In this document: positions 12,711 to 24,130 of the stretch, piece after piece
Layout of the letters: the number at the start of each line of letters is the position of its first letter
Numbering within the stretch: position 1 is the first letter of the stretch
Assembly: GCA_025529335.1 (NCBI GenBank)
Contig: JAMYHX010000121.1
Coordinates: forward strand, 1 to 64,000
Source: Rhizopus sp. PT2906
Lineage: Eukaryota > Mucoromycota > Mucoromycetes > Mucorales > Rhizopodaceae
DNA: 64,000 nucleotides
Reading direction: 5' to 3'
Notes under the pieces: generated by a model
The model's database searches: none
The model's input: only the letters and a program-made list of their open reading frames with translations
Told to the model about the DNA's origin: nothing
Translations under genes and position numbers: made by a program

Positions 12711-14040
12711 TTAGGATCTATGATCTATATGGGTCTTTTGTTTGGCAAGTTCAACAGCATCATAATCAACATCGTACTTTCGCTTGATAGAAATAGGAAG
12801 GTCAACACCGAAGAAGCACAAATTGTCTGCTCTTCTCATTCGAAACATGGTCACATAAAGCTATACATGGGTAAGCATGTTTACCAAATGGATAGCCGGG
12901 CAATCAATGGTGGCACTTTGAGCTTTGTGGATAGTTAAGGTGATGGCAGGGACAACAGGGAACTTGGTTCTAGTGTAACTAGTGCTAAGAACTTGGCGAG
13001 TGATTCTCTGAATCTAATATATTTGCTCTTCAGGTTCATCGTCGTCACCATTTGTAAATTTCTTGAAACAAATATTTTCTTCATCAATGTAGCCAATTAG
13101 AGCTATGGTACCGTTCACCCAACCATAAGAGATGTGGACATGATCGACATACCGATCTTCAAATGCAAAGTTTGTGCTAGCCTATTTTTCTTCAGTGCAA
13201 CGCTGGCTATTCCTTTCGTACCAATATAGTTGCCATGAGCGTGCATAACATAGGTTTTGTCTAGAAATTCTTCATGATCTTTCTCGTTAGCTTTATGAGC
13301 TAGTTCACGAGTTGTATATAGCCTGAGATATTGCAAGAGCAAGTCGAATTTATGCACAGTTCTCTCATCAGTAAGTCTTACGGCAGATTCATCAAAGTTG
13401 CATATTCTAACCTTGTTAAGTATGGTGATGAAGTTTAAATCTTGCTGTCGTACCAGTTGACGTAAATGATATCGATTCACTGAACTGAAGTTTTCTGATT
13501 CCCAAATCGTACCTTTGTTCTTATTAACAGGTAATTGCTGTGCAATGTCACTAAAAAAAATTACTCTGATGCCACCCATGTCTGTTGGATATTGTGTTGA
13601 CTTGATCAAGGCTTTGTTAATCGACTCCAGAAGTTTCATACTTATCATGGAATAATTATCGGCTAACAAGAGCATCTTGGGATAAAGTTTGATATATGCA
13701 TCCAAGGTTTGATAGTTGGGAACAGAGGACTGGTTGGTCGTGCCGAAAAAACGACACATGGTTAAACCAGAAATGTTGTGGCAGCAGCACAGATGGGCCA
13801 CCTTAAAGACCAATTTTTATAAAGGAAACGAAGTTAGCTCCACATAAGACTTGAAGTATTTTGTTTGAAAAAACATTGCAGCCTTTAAATATGTCTTCCT
13901 CCGAAGCCCACTCTGCGTTATTTTTCTTTTTGTTTTCACGCTTCAGTTCCAATCCAATCCCTTGATCCCAGAAGTTCGCCGCTGTTGATTTCAAATCCTT
14001 GAAGGGCATGCTGCCTGTGGCCAAAAACGCGTTGTCTACC
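12711..14040 (-). pseudogene. PIF1/Helitron-type helicase relic
   Basis: Minus-strand pieces spell out superfamily 1 PIF1-like helicase motifs: MLLLADNYSMISMKLLESIN (a degenerate Walker B, normally IDEaSMI), GGIRVIFFSDIAQQLPVNK (motif III region) and, further on, AITLTIHKAQSATID (motif V/VI, T-(V/I)-H-K-x-Q). An in-frame TAG lies just after this last block (about 12855) and frame changes occur near 13115 and 13803. Upstream, WDQGIGLELKRENKKK and CGANFVSF may be earlier helicase sequence, but no Walker A (GxxGxGKS) is present. A mobile-element helicase is the best reading; a cellular PIF1 is unlikely given the breaks. Confidence 0.7.
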
Positions 14041-14199
14041 CTCTCTTTTCTTTTTCCGTGCTTTGTGACCTATGAGATAAATCATAGATTAGTATATGAA
14101 TATTAAGAGTATAAGTCGTGCATTATTACTGTTGCTGGTTTCTTTTGAGGTCATTGTTATTCCAATGAGATGATATCTTCAGCTTATTTTTTTCAGGTG

Positions 14200-15240
14200 T
14201 CAACCTCCAAACCCTTCGGGACGTTACTTCCCACCGTTCGAATAAGCTTTCCAAGGCACGTTCTAATGGAGGTTTCTCTTATTCTGCCAATGCAGCCCTA
14301 GCAGCTAATCAGCCATTTTTTCGATCGGGTCCGTCGTCAAAGTACGGCGATTTCACATTCAAAAGCAACAACAAGCGGTCCAAAAATCCTTTCCTCAACA
14401 ACAACCGCAACCATACAAAGGACCAGTAGCTTCGCAGGCCGTTGATGGACGCCTGTCTAAGTTCGCTTCCGCTTAGACCTACGTTTCCAACAGTAGTTGG
14501 CTCAACAACGTCATTCGCGTAAAGTTTCGTATCCCTTTTCTCCGGCCTCCACCAACTACCTTCATCGGAAGTACAATCAATTCTGAAAACCCAGAACAGT
14601 CGAGTCTCTTAACAGCAGAGATTCATCAGCTTCTGAAGAAAGCAGCAATCGAGAAAGTATCTCAGCAAAAACTCCTACGTCAACCAGGTTTTTATAGCTT
14701 GATGTTTGTCATACGAAGAGAAACGGCGGCCACCGTCCAGTCTTCAATCTGAAGGCGCTCAATCAGTATGTCAATGCACCCTATTTCAAGATGGAAACCT
14801 TATGGGAAATTTGCCGACGCATTCGTCAGAACAACTTCATGACCTCCATCGATCTCTCCGATGCATTTCTACACATCATGGTTCATCTCAGCCATCGACG
14901 ATATCTTCGATTCATCTGGGAAGGTCAAACGTACCAGTTTCGGACTACACCGTTCGGCCTATCAGTAGTCCCTTGATTGTTTACCTAAATAACTCGTCTT
15001 ATTTTGGAATGGGCTCGAGCTCAAGGGATTCGTCTCAGTGCCTACCTAGACGATTGGTTGATTGTAGCCGATACGAAAGACCAAGCCGCACACCACACGA
15101 ATATTCTTCTGCAGAAGCTTTAGGGTTTGGGTTGGCATGTAAATATGAAGAAGTCTCAGCTAGTTCCTACCACCAAGCTGGAGCACCTAGGATTTCAACT
15201 AGTTTCTTATTCATTGTGACTTTTATGCACAGTTAATGAA
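14200..15240 (+). mobile_element. DIRS-type retrotransposon reverse transcriptase relic
   Basis: Broken plus-strand frames give, in order: a GAG-like end (FSYSANAALAANQPFFRSG); a link region with EIHQLLKKAAIEKV and FYSLMFVIRR; then reverse transcriptase blocks RPVFNLKALNQYVNAPYFKM, TSIDLSDAFLHI (motif A, catalytic Asp), YQFRTTPFGLS (motif B) and AYLDDWLIVADT (motif C, DD). The layout and the LKALNQYV and YLDDWL wording resemble DIRS-like elements, which are abundant in mucoralean genomes. Stops and at least three frame shifts show it is inactive. No tyrosine recombinase or RNase H could be followed past 15240. It sits directly beside the helicase relic. Confidence 0.7.
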
Positions 15241-15352
15241 CTCAGATCAATCACCTCTTACAAAAGTAAAGACAAAGGATGTAGTTAAAGCCCTCTGGGC
15301 CGTGCTTTAATGTAAGAATTTTAACTGTACAGGTAATATAATAAAGGGTTGA

Positions 15353-16503
15353 TTAATGAGCAAGTTTAAGTGAATGCATATTTTGAGGATGATCGAGACC
15401 ATTTGCATATTGCAATTCACCACTAAATAAATAGTAAGTTAATAAAAAGACTAAAGAAAAGACTCTATTCTTTACCTGGTTTCATATTCGTACATATCAA
15501 GTGCAACCTCACAACTTTCACGTACAACCGTTTCTTCATCCTTTTTAAATCCTTCTAATACTTGTAACACTTCTGGTGTAGCGATTGATCCCAAGGCCTC
15601 AGCTGCTTCATGACGAACCATGTGTACTTCATCTTTATTCTCAAGACATTCCGTTAAGGCAGGAACACTAGCAGGATGTTGTAATTGACCAAATACATAA
15701 GCAACTATACTTGTGTTAGTCTTGTGTTCAGCTTAAAATCATACTTTTGTTACCTTCGTGTCTAAATAATGCACTCTTGTCTTTTAATCCCTTAGCTAAG
15801 GCAAGAACAGCTTCAGTTGTGCCAATTTCACGCAAGGCAAACATGGCTCTATAACGCACAAACAGCTTCAACTTGGGATTGATCAACTGTGCCTCAAGTT
15901 CTTCTACTGATCGTGTTTCTGTAGTGGGAGGAGCGGGATCTACAGAGTGGTAGGCACTCTTATTGGCTTCTTTTTCTGCCTTATTCTTAGGGTCATGGTC
16001 ATACTTGATTTTATCAATAGCAAGTTCACAAGTCTCGACGACTGCTTCACTCTTGTCTGATAAGTATTTTTCAAGTACAGGAAGTGATTCTAATGAGCCA
16101 ATAGCGCCTAATGCTTCAGCAGCCTAACAAAAAAGTGGAATCATTATTTAACTCTTTACTAAACAATAAAACTCACCTCATGGCGGACCATTTCATGTTC
16201 GTTGAGATCTTCCAGGACATTTATAAGAACAGGATTGGCCTTGGGATTACCAATTTGACCAAGACAATAGGCAAGTTCATGCTTTAATAATTCAGAATCA
16301 TCCTTGAGGGCTATAATGTATAAGATATTTATATGTGCCTTTTGTATATTCTTGTTACCTTTGCCAATAATTTCAATAGATCTATCGTCAGCAATGTTTT
16401 TAAGTGTGAATAAGGTACGAAAACGTTCAGCAAGAGGAACTTTTCCGGAGGTATTACAAAGAGAGGCTTCAAGATAATCGTAGTTTACTGCAAGATCAGT
16501 CAT
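15353..16503 (-). CDS. LIA1: deoxyhypusine hydroxylase (HEAT-repeat)
   Basis: HEAT-repeat protein that completes hypusine formation on eIF5A. The N-terminus MTDLAVNYDYLEASL...SGKVPLAERFRTLF fits the family start, so the ATG at 16503 is preferred over a longer upstream reading. The metal-binding His-Glu pairs occur in LLKHELAYCLGQIG, MVRHEAAEALGAIG, LFRHE (split by an intron before the VFGQL block) and MVRHEAAEALGSIA, the four HE motifs needed for the di-iron centre. The last exon, reached across an intron after YEYET, gives SGELQYANGLDHPQNM, the typical C-terminus. Divergent from the DnaJ gene across a short AT-rich promoter. Confidence 0.9.
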
Positions 16504-16859
16504 TGTAAAAGAAATATATAAGAAAGCCAATGACTTCAAGCCACCATTTGTATCTTTAAATGCCAACGTAACACACGACATTTTAACTCCCATTTGTAGA
16601 AAGTGACTGTTTTAGTATCCAGAATTCTGCTGAAATGGCCGCCCCTTTGAGTGGTAATTTATATGAAATAGTTTCCTGTATCCATAGATTTAGATAACTA
16701 AAAGAAGCATTGTATCCTTATAATTGGTTTAAGTGCACTGTAAATTAGGCATAAAGAACTCAGGAAAGCTTTCTATCTCTACATGTGTTACACTGTAAAG
16801 CCATGTAACACTAATCGAAATGGCACGTGACTTTAAAAACACGGTGCTTTATCTTTTTC

Positions 16860-16887
16860 TTTTTTTTTTTTTTTTTTTTTTTTTTTT
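16860..16887 (+). repeat. 28-base T run
   Basis: Uninterrupted T tract about 40 bp upstream of the DnaJ-like ATG, in the divergent promoter. Could act as a nucleosome-depleting poly(dA:dT) element. Confidence 0.6.
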
Positions 16888-16927
16888 CCTACGCGTATAC
16901 GATAATAGCATTTTTTATTCACACCTC

Positions 16928-17801
16928 ATGTCCTCTTCAAGTTTTAATTGTTATAAAATCCTTGAATTAGACAAGGAAACAGCTACAATTAACGATATAA
17001 AGAAAGCATATCGTAGACTCGCTTTAAAATACCATCCAGATAAACAACCTACCGATGCTACAGAAGAAGAAAAGAAAAAAGCAAATGAGGCATTTCAAAG
17101 GATGGGTAAAGCATATGCAGTATTAAGTGATCCCAAACGAAAAGAACGATATGACCGAACCGGAAGTATGGACGAAAGCGAGTTTGAAGGAGAAAAAGAT
17201 TGGACAGCTTATTTCAAAGAACTGTGGGATGGTGTTGTCAGTGCTGAAACAATAGAGGTTCAGGCACAAAAGTATAGAGGTATACACATATACTTTTCCT
17301 AAAGATAATATAATAATCTTTTTTTATGAAGGTTCTGAAGAAGAAAAAAAGGATGTTTTGGAAGCTTATAAACGACACAAAGGCAGCATGGACGATATCC
17401 TACAAGTCATTGAATGTTCAGTTGCTGAGGATGGTATGCGTTTTGAAAAGATGATAAGAGAGGCAATAGAACAGAATCAGGTTCCTACTTTTAAAAAGTT
17501 TGAAAAAACAACGACAGCCAAAGCCCATGAGAAGCGTATAAAAGATGAAAGTAAGCAAAGAGCAGACTTTGATAAACAGGCAGGAGGAGACATGGATTCT
17601 CTTGCTCGAGCTATTCAAAAAAGAAACAAAGATAGACAGAATAAGATGGAATCCATTATAAGTTCAATAGAAGCAAAAGAAAAGGCGAAATCGGGGAAAA
17701 AGAGAGGCCATGATCAAGTAGATCCTGGTATGCCTACAGACGAAGAATTCGCAAGAATACAAGAGCAGGTGATGAAGCGATCGAAAAAGAACAAGCAGTA
17801 A
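16928..17801 (+). CDS. DNAJC9-like J-domain co-chaperone
   Basis: Two exons (16928-17279 and 17332-17801). An N-terminal J domain (about residues 8-75) contains AYRRLALKYHPDKQP with the intact HPD tripeptide, which stimulates Hsp70 ATPase, and ends VLSDPKRKERYDRTGS. The following ELWDGVVSAETIEVQ, YKRHKGSMDDIL and a basic lysine-rich tail ending QVMKRSKKNKQ match the DNAJC9 layout, a histone H3-H4 co-chaperone in animals with fungal relatives. The tail looks like a nuclear localisation signal. The preferred start is MSSSSFNCYKILELD; an upstream in-frame ATG would translate the T run as poly-Phe. Histone role is inferred from domain order. Confidence 0.85.
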
Positions 17802-18004
17802 ACAATAGAAATTATCATTTTACATTTAAAACCATGGTAACCATTGTCATAAAAGCACGATTAAATGAGAAATTAATCTGTAAACAGCTATATATACATT
17901 ATAAACATTGTAATAAAACAGTCTCTCATCATTCTATCCAAGCAGATTAAAGATATCTATGGTAATAACAGTTAAATAATCATATCGTTGTTGCCTTGCA
18001 TAGC

Positions 18005-18855
18005 TTACTTTGATTTATGATCACCAGGCGAGACATAATTCTTTAAGGACCAAATTCCTTTTCGAAGAAGTCTAGATACACGCTTTAGCGTTTAATAAAA
18101 AAAAAAAAGTACCATCTACACTTACTTTGCTCTTGCTTCATATTTCTTCAACTCGTCCAATATACCAGCATATTGTGCACCCTTTGCGACATATATACTG
18201 GCAAGTCCCGCTTTTACCATCTCAAGGGACACGTTCTTCTTTAAAAAGAACGGTGGTCGTCTGACGTAAGCCATAGCAACCTAGCAAATCATCCGTCATT
18301 TGACGCTTACTCCCTTCATTAAAGACTTACCACTCTACTGTATTGATCTCTACTTAATAATTGAACTTGTACCTTTTTATTCAACACCATCTTGGTCAAA
18401 AATTGCTTAGCCTCTGCTGAAAAGGGTTGAGCAGGCATCCCAAAGTGCGCACTCTCGGGCGCATCAACACCCGCAATACGAACAGCTATGGTCTGATTCT
18501 GAAGCTCTTTCCTTGTCTTTGGTATATGTCTAAACCATCCCCACCCTAGTCCGGGTGTATGATACAGTCTAAAGTTATCACTATCTCCAACGGAAACAAC
18601 TTTCCCACGTATTGTCATTGTTCTTTCAAACGCTTCAGGTGGTATATGTGCTGCCGTCTTGAACCTTTTTCCAACAATAAAAGTTGAGATCACATAAACA
18701 GCTGGTATGGCTATAAGTATTCCTCCTGCTACAGGTCGCCAGATCTTTTGAACAACTGAATCAACCCAGGCGTCAATATTTTCTTTGGAATAAGTCTTTT
18801 GATCAAATAAGCTTTTCCAGTTTAATTCATGTTCTTGTCCATCATTCTTTGCCAT
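18005..18855 (-). CDS. LCL3: LCL3-like membrane-anchored nuclease (TNase fold)
   Basis: Three exons. The N-terminal segment GGILIAIPAVYVISTFIVG (about residues 45-63) is a single membrane anchor. The staphylococcal-nuclease-like domain runs through GKVVSVGDSDNFRLYHTPG, VRIAGVDAPESAHFG and LLSRDQYSRV, then across an intron into VAMAYVRRPPFFLKK, and ends SLKNYVSPGDHKSK. This matches fungal Lcl3, a probable mitochondrial-membrane endonuclease of unknown substrate. Start chosen at MAKNDGQEHE (18855); another in-frame ATG lies 24 bp upstream. The MITE begins only 32 bp upstream of this start, so the element lies inside or against the promoter. Confidence 0.85.
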
Positions 18856-18886
18856 GTTCCTTAATGAATTAAACTGCACTCAAATA

Positions 18887-19428
18887 CAGTGCTTCCAGCA
18901 ATTGATGTTGCAGCCAATCAAAGTCGATGCTACTGACCAATTAAAAATGATGATATTGTCCAATCAAGGTTAATTTCATATTTTCAGAAAGGTCAACACT
19001 ACATACACCAGAAAATGCACCAGTAAAAGGGCTAATGCTACAGGGCGCTTCTTCTAGCCACTACATGTAAGGCTGTTCAGTTCACTCTCTTTGATACAAA
19101 ATACGAGTCGCTACACATGAGTTTATAAAAGGTTCATCTTGGTTTGTTTCTTTTCAGGAAGGAAGAGATAAAAAGAGATGTTTTTATTTTAATTTCATGT
19201 GTAGCGACTCGTATTTTGTATCAAAGAGAGTGAACTGAACAGCCTTACATGTAGTGGCTAGAAGAAGCGCCCTGTAGCATTAGCCCTTTTACTGGTGCAT
19301 TTTCTGGTGTATGTAGTGTTGACCTTTCTGAAAATATGAAATTAACCTTGATTGGACAATATCATCATTTTTAATTGGTCAGTAGCATCGACTTTGATTG
19401 GCTGCAACATCAATTGCTGGAAGCACTA
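18887..19428. mobile_element. fold-back MITE with 234-bp near-identical arms
   Basis: Left arm 18887-19120 and right arm 19195-19428 are inverted repeats that I read as identical except for the outermost base (233 of 234). A 74-bp centre separates them. The left end CAGTGCTTCC and right end GGAAGCACTA are flanked by TA on both sides (18885-18886 and 19429-19430), as expected of a Tc1/mariner-type target duplication. There is no coding capacity. Transcribed, it would form a hairpin of about 230 bp. It lies between the divergent LCL3-like and F-box genes. Confidence 0.9.
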
Positions 19429-19546
19429 TATTATTTCATGTGTGAATAATTTCTGTTTATGCATTTTACATATAAATTGAAAATATTTTACCCTTTATGC
19501 AGCGTGTGTAGAAGGTTTTCTTTTTTTTTTTTTTTAACATTTCGAA

Positions 19547-21274
19547 ATGGTCAAGATTCAACATATACCTCTGCACATTCTCGACATCATTCTTCAAGAC
19601 CTTCCAAAGAAAACTTTATTTCAGTGCCGAACAGTTTGCTTAAAGTGGAATTCTGTAGTTACAAAATACCTGTTTAGAGAAGTTCGTATTTCAGGCGACA
19701 TAAAGGCCTTTTTTGATGTTTGGGAAGTAAAAGGGACCTCTGGTCGAATAGATCCTAGAGAATGTATAAAGGAGTTAAGCCTTGAATATATTAATCATTT
19801 ATCTTTTGAAGAATTCAAACAATTGGTCATATGCTGTCCTAACGTCAGAATGCTCCTTGTCTTTCCACGCCTATACGAGACCTGTGTATCGACCTACCTG
19901 CTTGAAATTGATGATGATATCAAATGGGAACTTGAGGAGATATTTGCAGATTTACCTTATCAACCCACATTATATCACTACTTGAAATATAAGGATTCCA
20001 TCACAAACATGTCTGTACCCAAACATGTGACAGACTTGCAGTTCTTGCAGTCATTTCCGTCACTCCAAGAACTTACACTACCTCCACGTTTGGCCATTTC
20101 GTCTGTGCAAGATTTCGCGTTCATCTTTGATACATGCTCAAATATAGATACTTTGGATATCACTATCGAAATAGACGATGTACCCCATCCAATACTAAAC
20201 CAAGATCCTTATCCCTCTTTGACCAGTCTAACTATCGCAAGTTTCCACTCAACTATACCAAGTTCACTCATACACTACATCTCAACACGATTTGTTAATC
20301 TTTTTACGTTCTATGTTTATTTTGTATATCCACGCAACATTATATCGCTTGGAGAAACTTATAGTCGTCTTTTGGATGGTCGCATAGCACACCCCAAGTA
20401 CAACTTTGTCTTTCATTTTGATGTAAACGATGGTGCTGGTAGAAATTTCACAGGAACTCAAAGGGAGATAGCTCATATGGTTACTGAATGTCTAAGCGCT
20501 ACCTTCAAACATCGATCAGTGCTACCAAAGGTTCGAAATTCGTTAAGAATTAGTAAGCAATCATTTACTGCCAACCGTATGTTGCTTACAACGAGCCTAA
20601 CTAATCATGGGGACAAGCAAATGCACTGCCTGGTTCAGTCAGGGTTGGAATTTTCCGATATCATTAATCAACGTGTCCTATCTGCAAGGAATTTATCCCA
20701 ACACCTCCATCAGCTGGCAATAGAAGGCGAGGACTCGAATATAGGATTATCTGAGAATGATTACTCATCTATAGAAAAATGCCCCCTGATTTACGAACTA
20801 ACTTTTTTTCGCGTACGCCTGCAACCTTTTGAAAATCACGTCTATAAGTCAGTGAAGATACTAAATATCTCCTCAGCTCAAGTGCATGTCGATTTTTTTC
20901 AAACTCTGGGCGCTCGGTGTCCTCATTTGGAAGATGTTACCTTGAGTGGCATCTGTGTTATTGGTCCAAACAGTACTGACAGCCATGTAGTGATTGACTT
21001 TCAAGACATAAAGCTGAGAAGACTTAACTTATACTCTTTAAAGAATGGAGCTTTCATGAATGCACCGTGTTTGCTAACCATAAAAACATTGAGAAAACAT
21101 CTACATATCAAGGTGGAAGGATGGAAAGCACTTGCAAAGATTACAGAGGAAGAAGCCGTAGAATGCCATGCACAGAATTATAGTCGCTATTACATCTACT
21201 GCAATGATATTCAAGAGTTAACGATTCATGGCAAGTTAGTATTACTCTACTCAGATGACATTGATGAACAATAA
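19547..21274 (+). CDS. F-box protein with leucine-rich C-terminal region
   Basis: Single exon of 575 residues. The F-box occupies residues 5-48 (IPLHILDIILQDLPKKTLFQ, CRTVCLKWNSVVTKYLFREV), the Skp1-binding helix bundle of SCF ubiquitin ligases. The rest has irregular Leu-rich blocks such as LQSFPSLQELTLP, CSNIDTLDITIEI, KILNISSAQVHV and CPHLEDVTLSGI, typical of fungal F-box/LRR receptors. Such genes form large, fast-evolving families in Mucoromycota; the substrate is unknown. A 17-base T/A-rich tract precedes the start. The lack of introns contrasts with its neighbours. Confidence 0.8.
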   Translation: MVKIQHIPLHILDIILQDLPKKTLFQCRTVCLKWNSVVTKYLFREVRISGDIKAFFDVWEVKGTSGRIDPRECIKELSLEYINHLSFEEFKQLVICCPNVRMLLVFPRLYETCVSTYLLEIDDDIKWELEEIFADLPYQPTLYHYLKYKDSITNMSVPKHVTDLQFLQSFPSLQELTLPPRLAISSVQDFAFIFDTCSNIDTLDITIEIDDVPHPILNQDPYPSLTSLTIASFHSTIPSSLIHYISTRFVNLFTFYVYFVYPRNIISLGETYSRLLDGRIAHPKYNFVFHFDVNDGAGRNFTGTQREIAHMVTECLSATFKHRSVLPKVRNSLRISKQSFTANRMLLTTSLTNHGDKQMHCLVQSGLEFSDIINQRVLSARNLSQHLHQLAIEGEDSNIGLSENDYSSIEKCPLIYELTFFRVRLQPFENHVYKSVKILNISSAQVHVDFFQTLGARCPHLEDVTLSGICVIGPNSTDSHVVIDFQDIKLRRLNLYSLKNGAFMNAPCLLTIKTLRKHLHIKVEGWKALAKITEEEAVECHAQNYSRYYIYCNDIQELTIHGKLVLLYSDDIDEQ

Positions 21275-21349
21275 ATCATTCCTATAATATGTCTTCGACA
21301 GCAAAGAGCTGAAAGAATCAGGTATCCATTTTATTTACAATAAAAAGAG

Positions 21350-22368
21350 CTACATGTCATCATCATAGTCATCATCATCATCATCATCATTGTCTTCAGG
21401 TATCTTTTCATATATATCATTTTCAGATAAAGCACCATGCCTAATACACACACATTTATAAAAACATTACTCTCTGATTATTGCTATTATTATTATTATT
21501 ATTATTACCGTTGTAAAATATCCTCAATGGACTCCACATCAAATCGTTGTCCAACCTCATCTATTATTCTTACAAGATTGGCTATTAATATGCCGCCTTG
21601 ATAAGCTAGAATAGCAGGCGAACCAACCAGATCAAAATCTATCTCAGTAGCATGTATTCTTATGAATTTGGCTAATGCATACTTCTTTGCTAAATCGATC
21701 AAATACTCATCTAGTTTGTTACAAGCGGGTATTCTCTATATGAAAAACATCAGTAAGATCAAGCCATATGTGTGCATCTCCTTTACTTTGTCATAAATAT
21801 GAACAATGACAGGCACAGTCTTCCATTCATTATCAATAGCTTTAAGATATTCATCTACGTTCACGTCATTCACATGTCCAAATACTTTTTGTTGCTGCCG
21901 TAACAAGTGATTATTTGCCTTCATATTCCTCAATTCATTTAATCTTTTCTGTCTATACATCTTTATCACTTCATCATCATTATCATCATCGTCGTTTTTA
22001 TGTTCCAATATCAGTAATTCTTCTTGTCTCTTATCTTCTGCATAAGTCGTGGTCATGGGTGCTTTTGCTAATACGCGTGCATTGTATGCCGCAATCTTTC
22101 TTGCTTTTGAATCCTGTTGAATCTTTTGATAGTAGTCATGATCTGCCTTTACACCTTTTGGTCCTGTTTGTGGTCCTTCATTTCTTAATAGCTCTGGTAT
22201 TATGCCTGTCTAGAACAAAACGTTAGAGCAAGTTGATCAAAATAATAAATAGTTACTTGTTCTTGTTCTTCTTCTAGTTCATCATCAGTTTCAGGCTCAA
22301 TCCTATCTCTATCATCATGTTCTTCTAATCGAGCCTTTTGAAATTGTGCTAGTAATGCATCATCCATT
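21350..22368 (-). CDS. PLP1: phosducin-like protein (thioredoxin fold)
   Basis: Four exons. MDDALLAQFQKARLEEHDDR begins the acidic N-terminal helix, followed by the GPQTGPKGVKADHDYY segment of the phosducin family. The thioredoxin-like domain includes VFGHVNDVNVDEYLKAIDNE, VPVIVHIYDK, then NKLDEYLIDLAKKYALAKFI and GSPAILAYQGGILIANLVRI. The C-terminus is a long Asp run (DDDDDDDYDDDM) over a (TCATCA)n tract. The family assists CCT-dependent folding of G-beta and tubulin. It lacks the CxxC of true thioredoxins, as expected. Convergent with the F-box gene. Confidence 0.85.
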
Positions 22369-22899
22369 AGTGCTGATGAAAAAAGTTTAAAACGAAAAAG
22401 AAAAAAGAATAAGCTTCACAGCGGACTTTTTCTTCCGAAAAAAGGGAGAAGGGCGTGTTCTCCTTGGAGTGGACTATGTGACCTAAAGAACAGCAGTTAC
22501 ACAAGTCCCTTTTTTATCTATCAATATCTTTTATGTTTCTTTCTTGGTGGGTTCACACATTAAAAAGTATACAGGAAACTAGAAAAACTGTTGTCATTAA
22601 ATCACTGAGTCCAACAAAGCCTACATGTTTCAATATATGAACATAGGTTATGCTATCATCTCTGTTTCTCTTTATTCCGAATAAAGATACACACCAACAA
22701 TTAGGTAGAGGAGCAAGGTTATGGTGACTAAGGCTACTTTCAAAATATGTAATGTTCATTTTAACTACAAATTTCAAGTTACTTTAGCATTCACTTTAAA
22801 AGAGAGTAAGTTTGTATGCATATTGTATAATTCATGTTTGTTCAAATCAAATTATTCCTTCATTTCTCGTTAAACTCTCATGCGAACATAAAGTGGGGG

Positions 22900-24130
22900 T
22901 GTTTATCGTATTTTTACGTTTATATTAAACAATATTACACCCTTTGACGTAATATAATCAATATATATTTCGTACACAAGTCAAAGTCATCTTAATACCT
23001 CGTATTAAGCCCACAACACTGATTCATGTCATCTATAGTCTGTAGTAGTTGATGACAACTCATAAGATGTAATTGGTTGACAACATTTATTATGAATCTC
23101 TTTCTTTTCTTTGTTCATAGATAACTACAAAGGGCCTTTTTCCATCTACTTGTATTCTTATGCTTCTTAGGTAAAAAACTTATTCATCGATAATAACACA
23201 CATACAATGACACGGACAGCTTAACGAATACACTTATTCTGATATATTGGACAATCAAAGAATCAGTCACACAACCTCACTGCTATTGCACTTGACGCGA
23301 AGAATAGATTCATTGAGGTGTCAATCCGTCATTTTTAACACACTGTAACAACATCCTCTTGTTTATTCTCTAATTGATGTATTCTTATATTCATCAGTCT
23401 TGATCTTATTGAAAAAATCCTAGGAATCCCCTTCTCAGCAGCTTGCAAGAATGTACAACAGCTATTTATATGACCACATTCATGTTAACTCAGTTGCTCT
23501 TATCGTACAATGTCATGTTGGAATTAGACTAGATTGAGAAAGAGCATTGCACAAGAAAATGGGATAGTGTTTTAGTATCGGTAAAAGATAAAGGAGTTTC
23601 TCTTGCGTTAATGGAATTCTCTGATAGAGTAAATTCAAGCAATAGCAACGCTAAGGGACAAGAAGACATTACAAATTTGTATAGCAACATGAAGGAAATA
23701 CTTCAACACTTTCTCGAAACAGCGAAAAAGCAAGCGTTTGCAGTACGCTCTGTAGAGACTTTGGCAGAGCTTTTTCAGTAGCGCATCATCTAATATCTAC
23801 TATGAATACATATTACTTCAACTGATCTCTACTATCATGATTCAATAGATAACTTCATATCCTTTGAATGACTTTTGAACCACCAAGGCAATTACATATG
23901 TTGCCAGCACGCTTGCGTAGAATGCATCATCACTCCCCCAGACAGCTACTTCAATACATCAAAGAAGTCCCAAACATTCTGAATTGGAAGAAGGCCATTC
24001 TGGACCATTCTTTGCTGTTGCGAATAAAATATTATGGCTACTATTAAAAAAAATCATCAGATACATACACACTTGTATATATTGTAAATTTGGAGCGTAA
24101 TTTATAGTTGCTTGAGGTTGATTTATTCGA
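22900..24130 (+). pseudogene. relic 1 of a repeat carrying an ELSGG-type protein
   Basis: About 1.2 kb related to the element at 56900-58095. The upstream part matches it in TATATTTCGTACA, CAAAGTCATCTTAA and TAGTTGATGAC...GACAACATTTATT. The coding relic (23567-23790) reads VSLALMEFSDRVNSSNSNAK and, later, ILQHFLETAKKQAF. After a frame break NYICCQHACVECIITPP (about 23890-23940) is followed, in yet another frame, by HSPRQLLQYIKEVPNILNWK. Stops interrupt it. The same block order is seen at 48541-48861 and 57645-58095. Function unknown; I know similar sequences only as an uncharacterised mucoralean repeat type. Confidence 0.6.
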
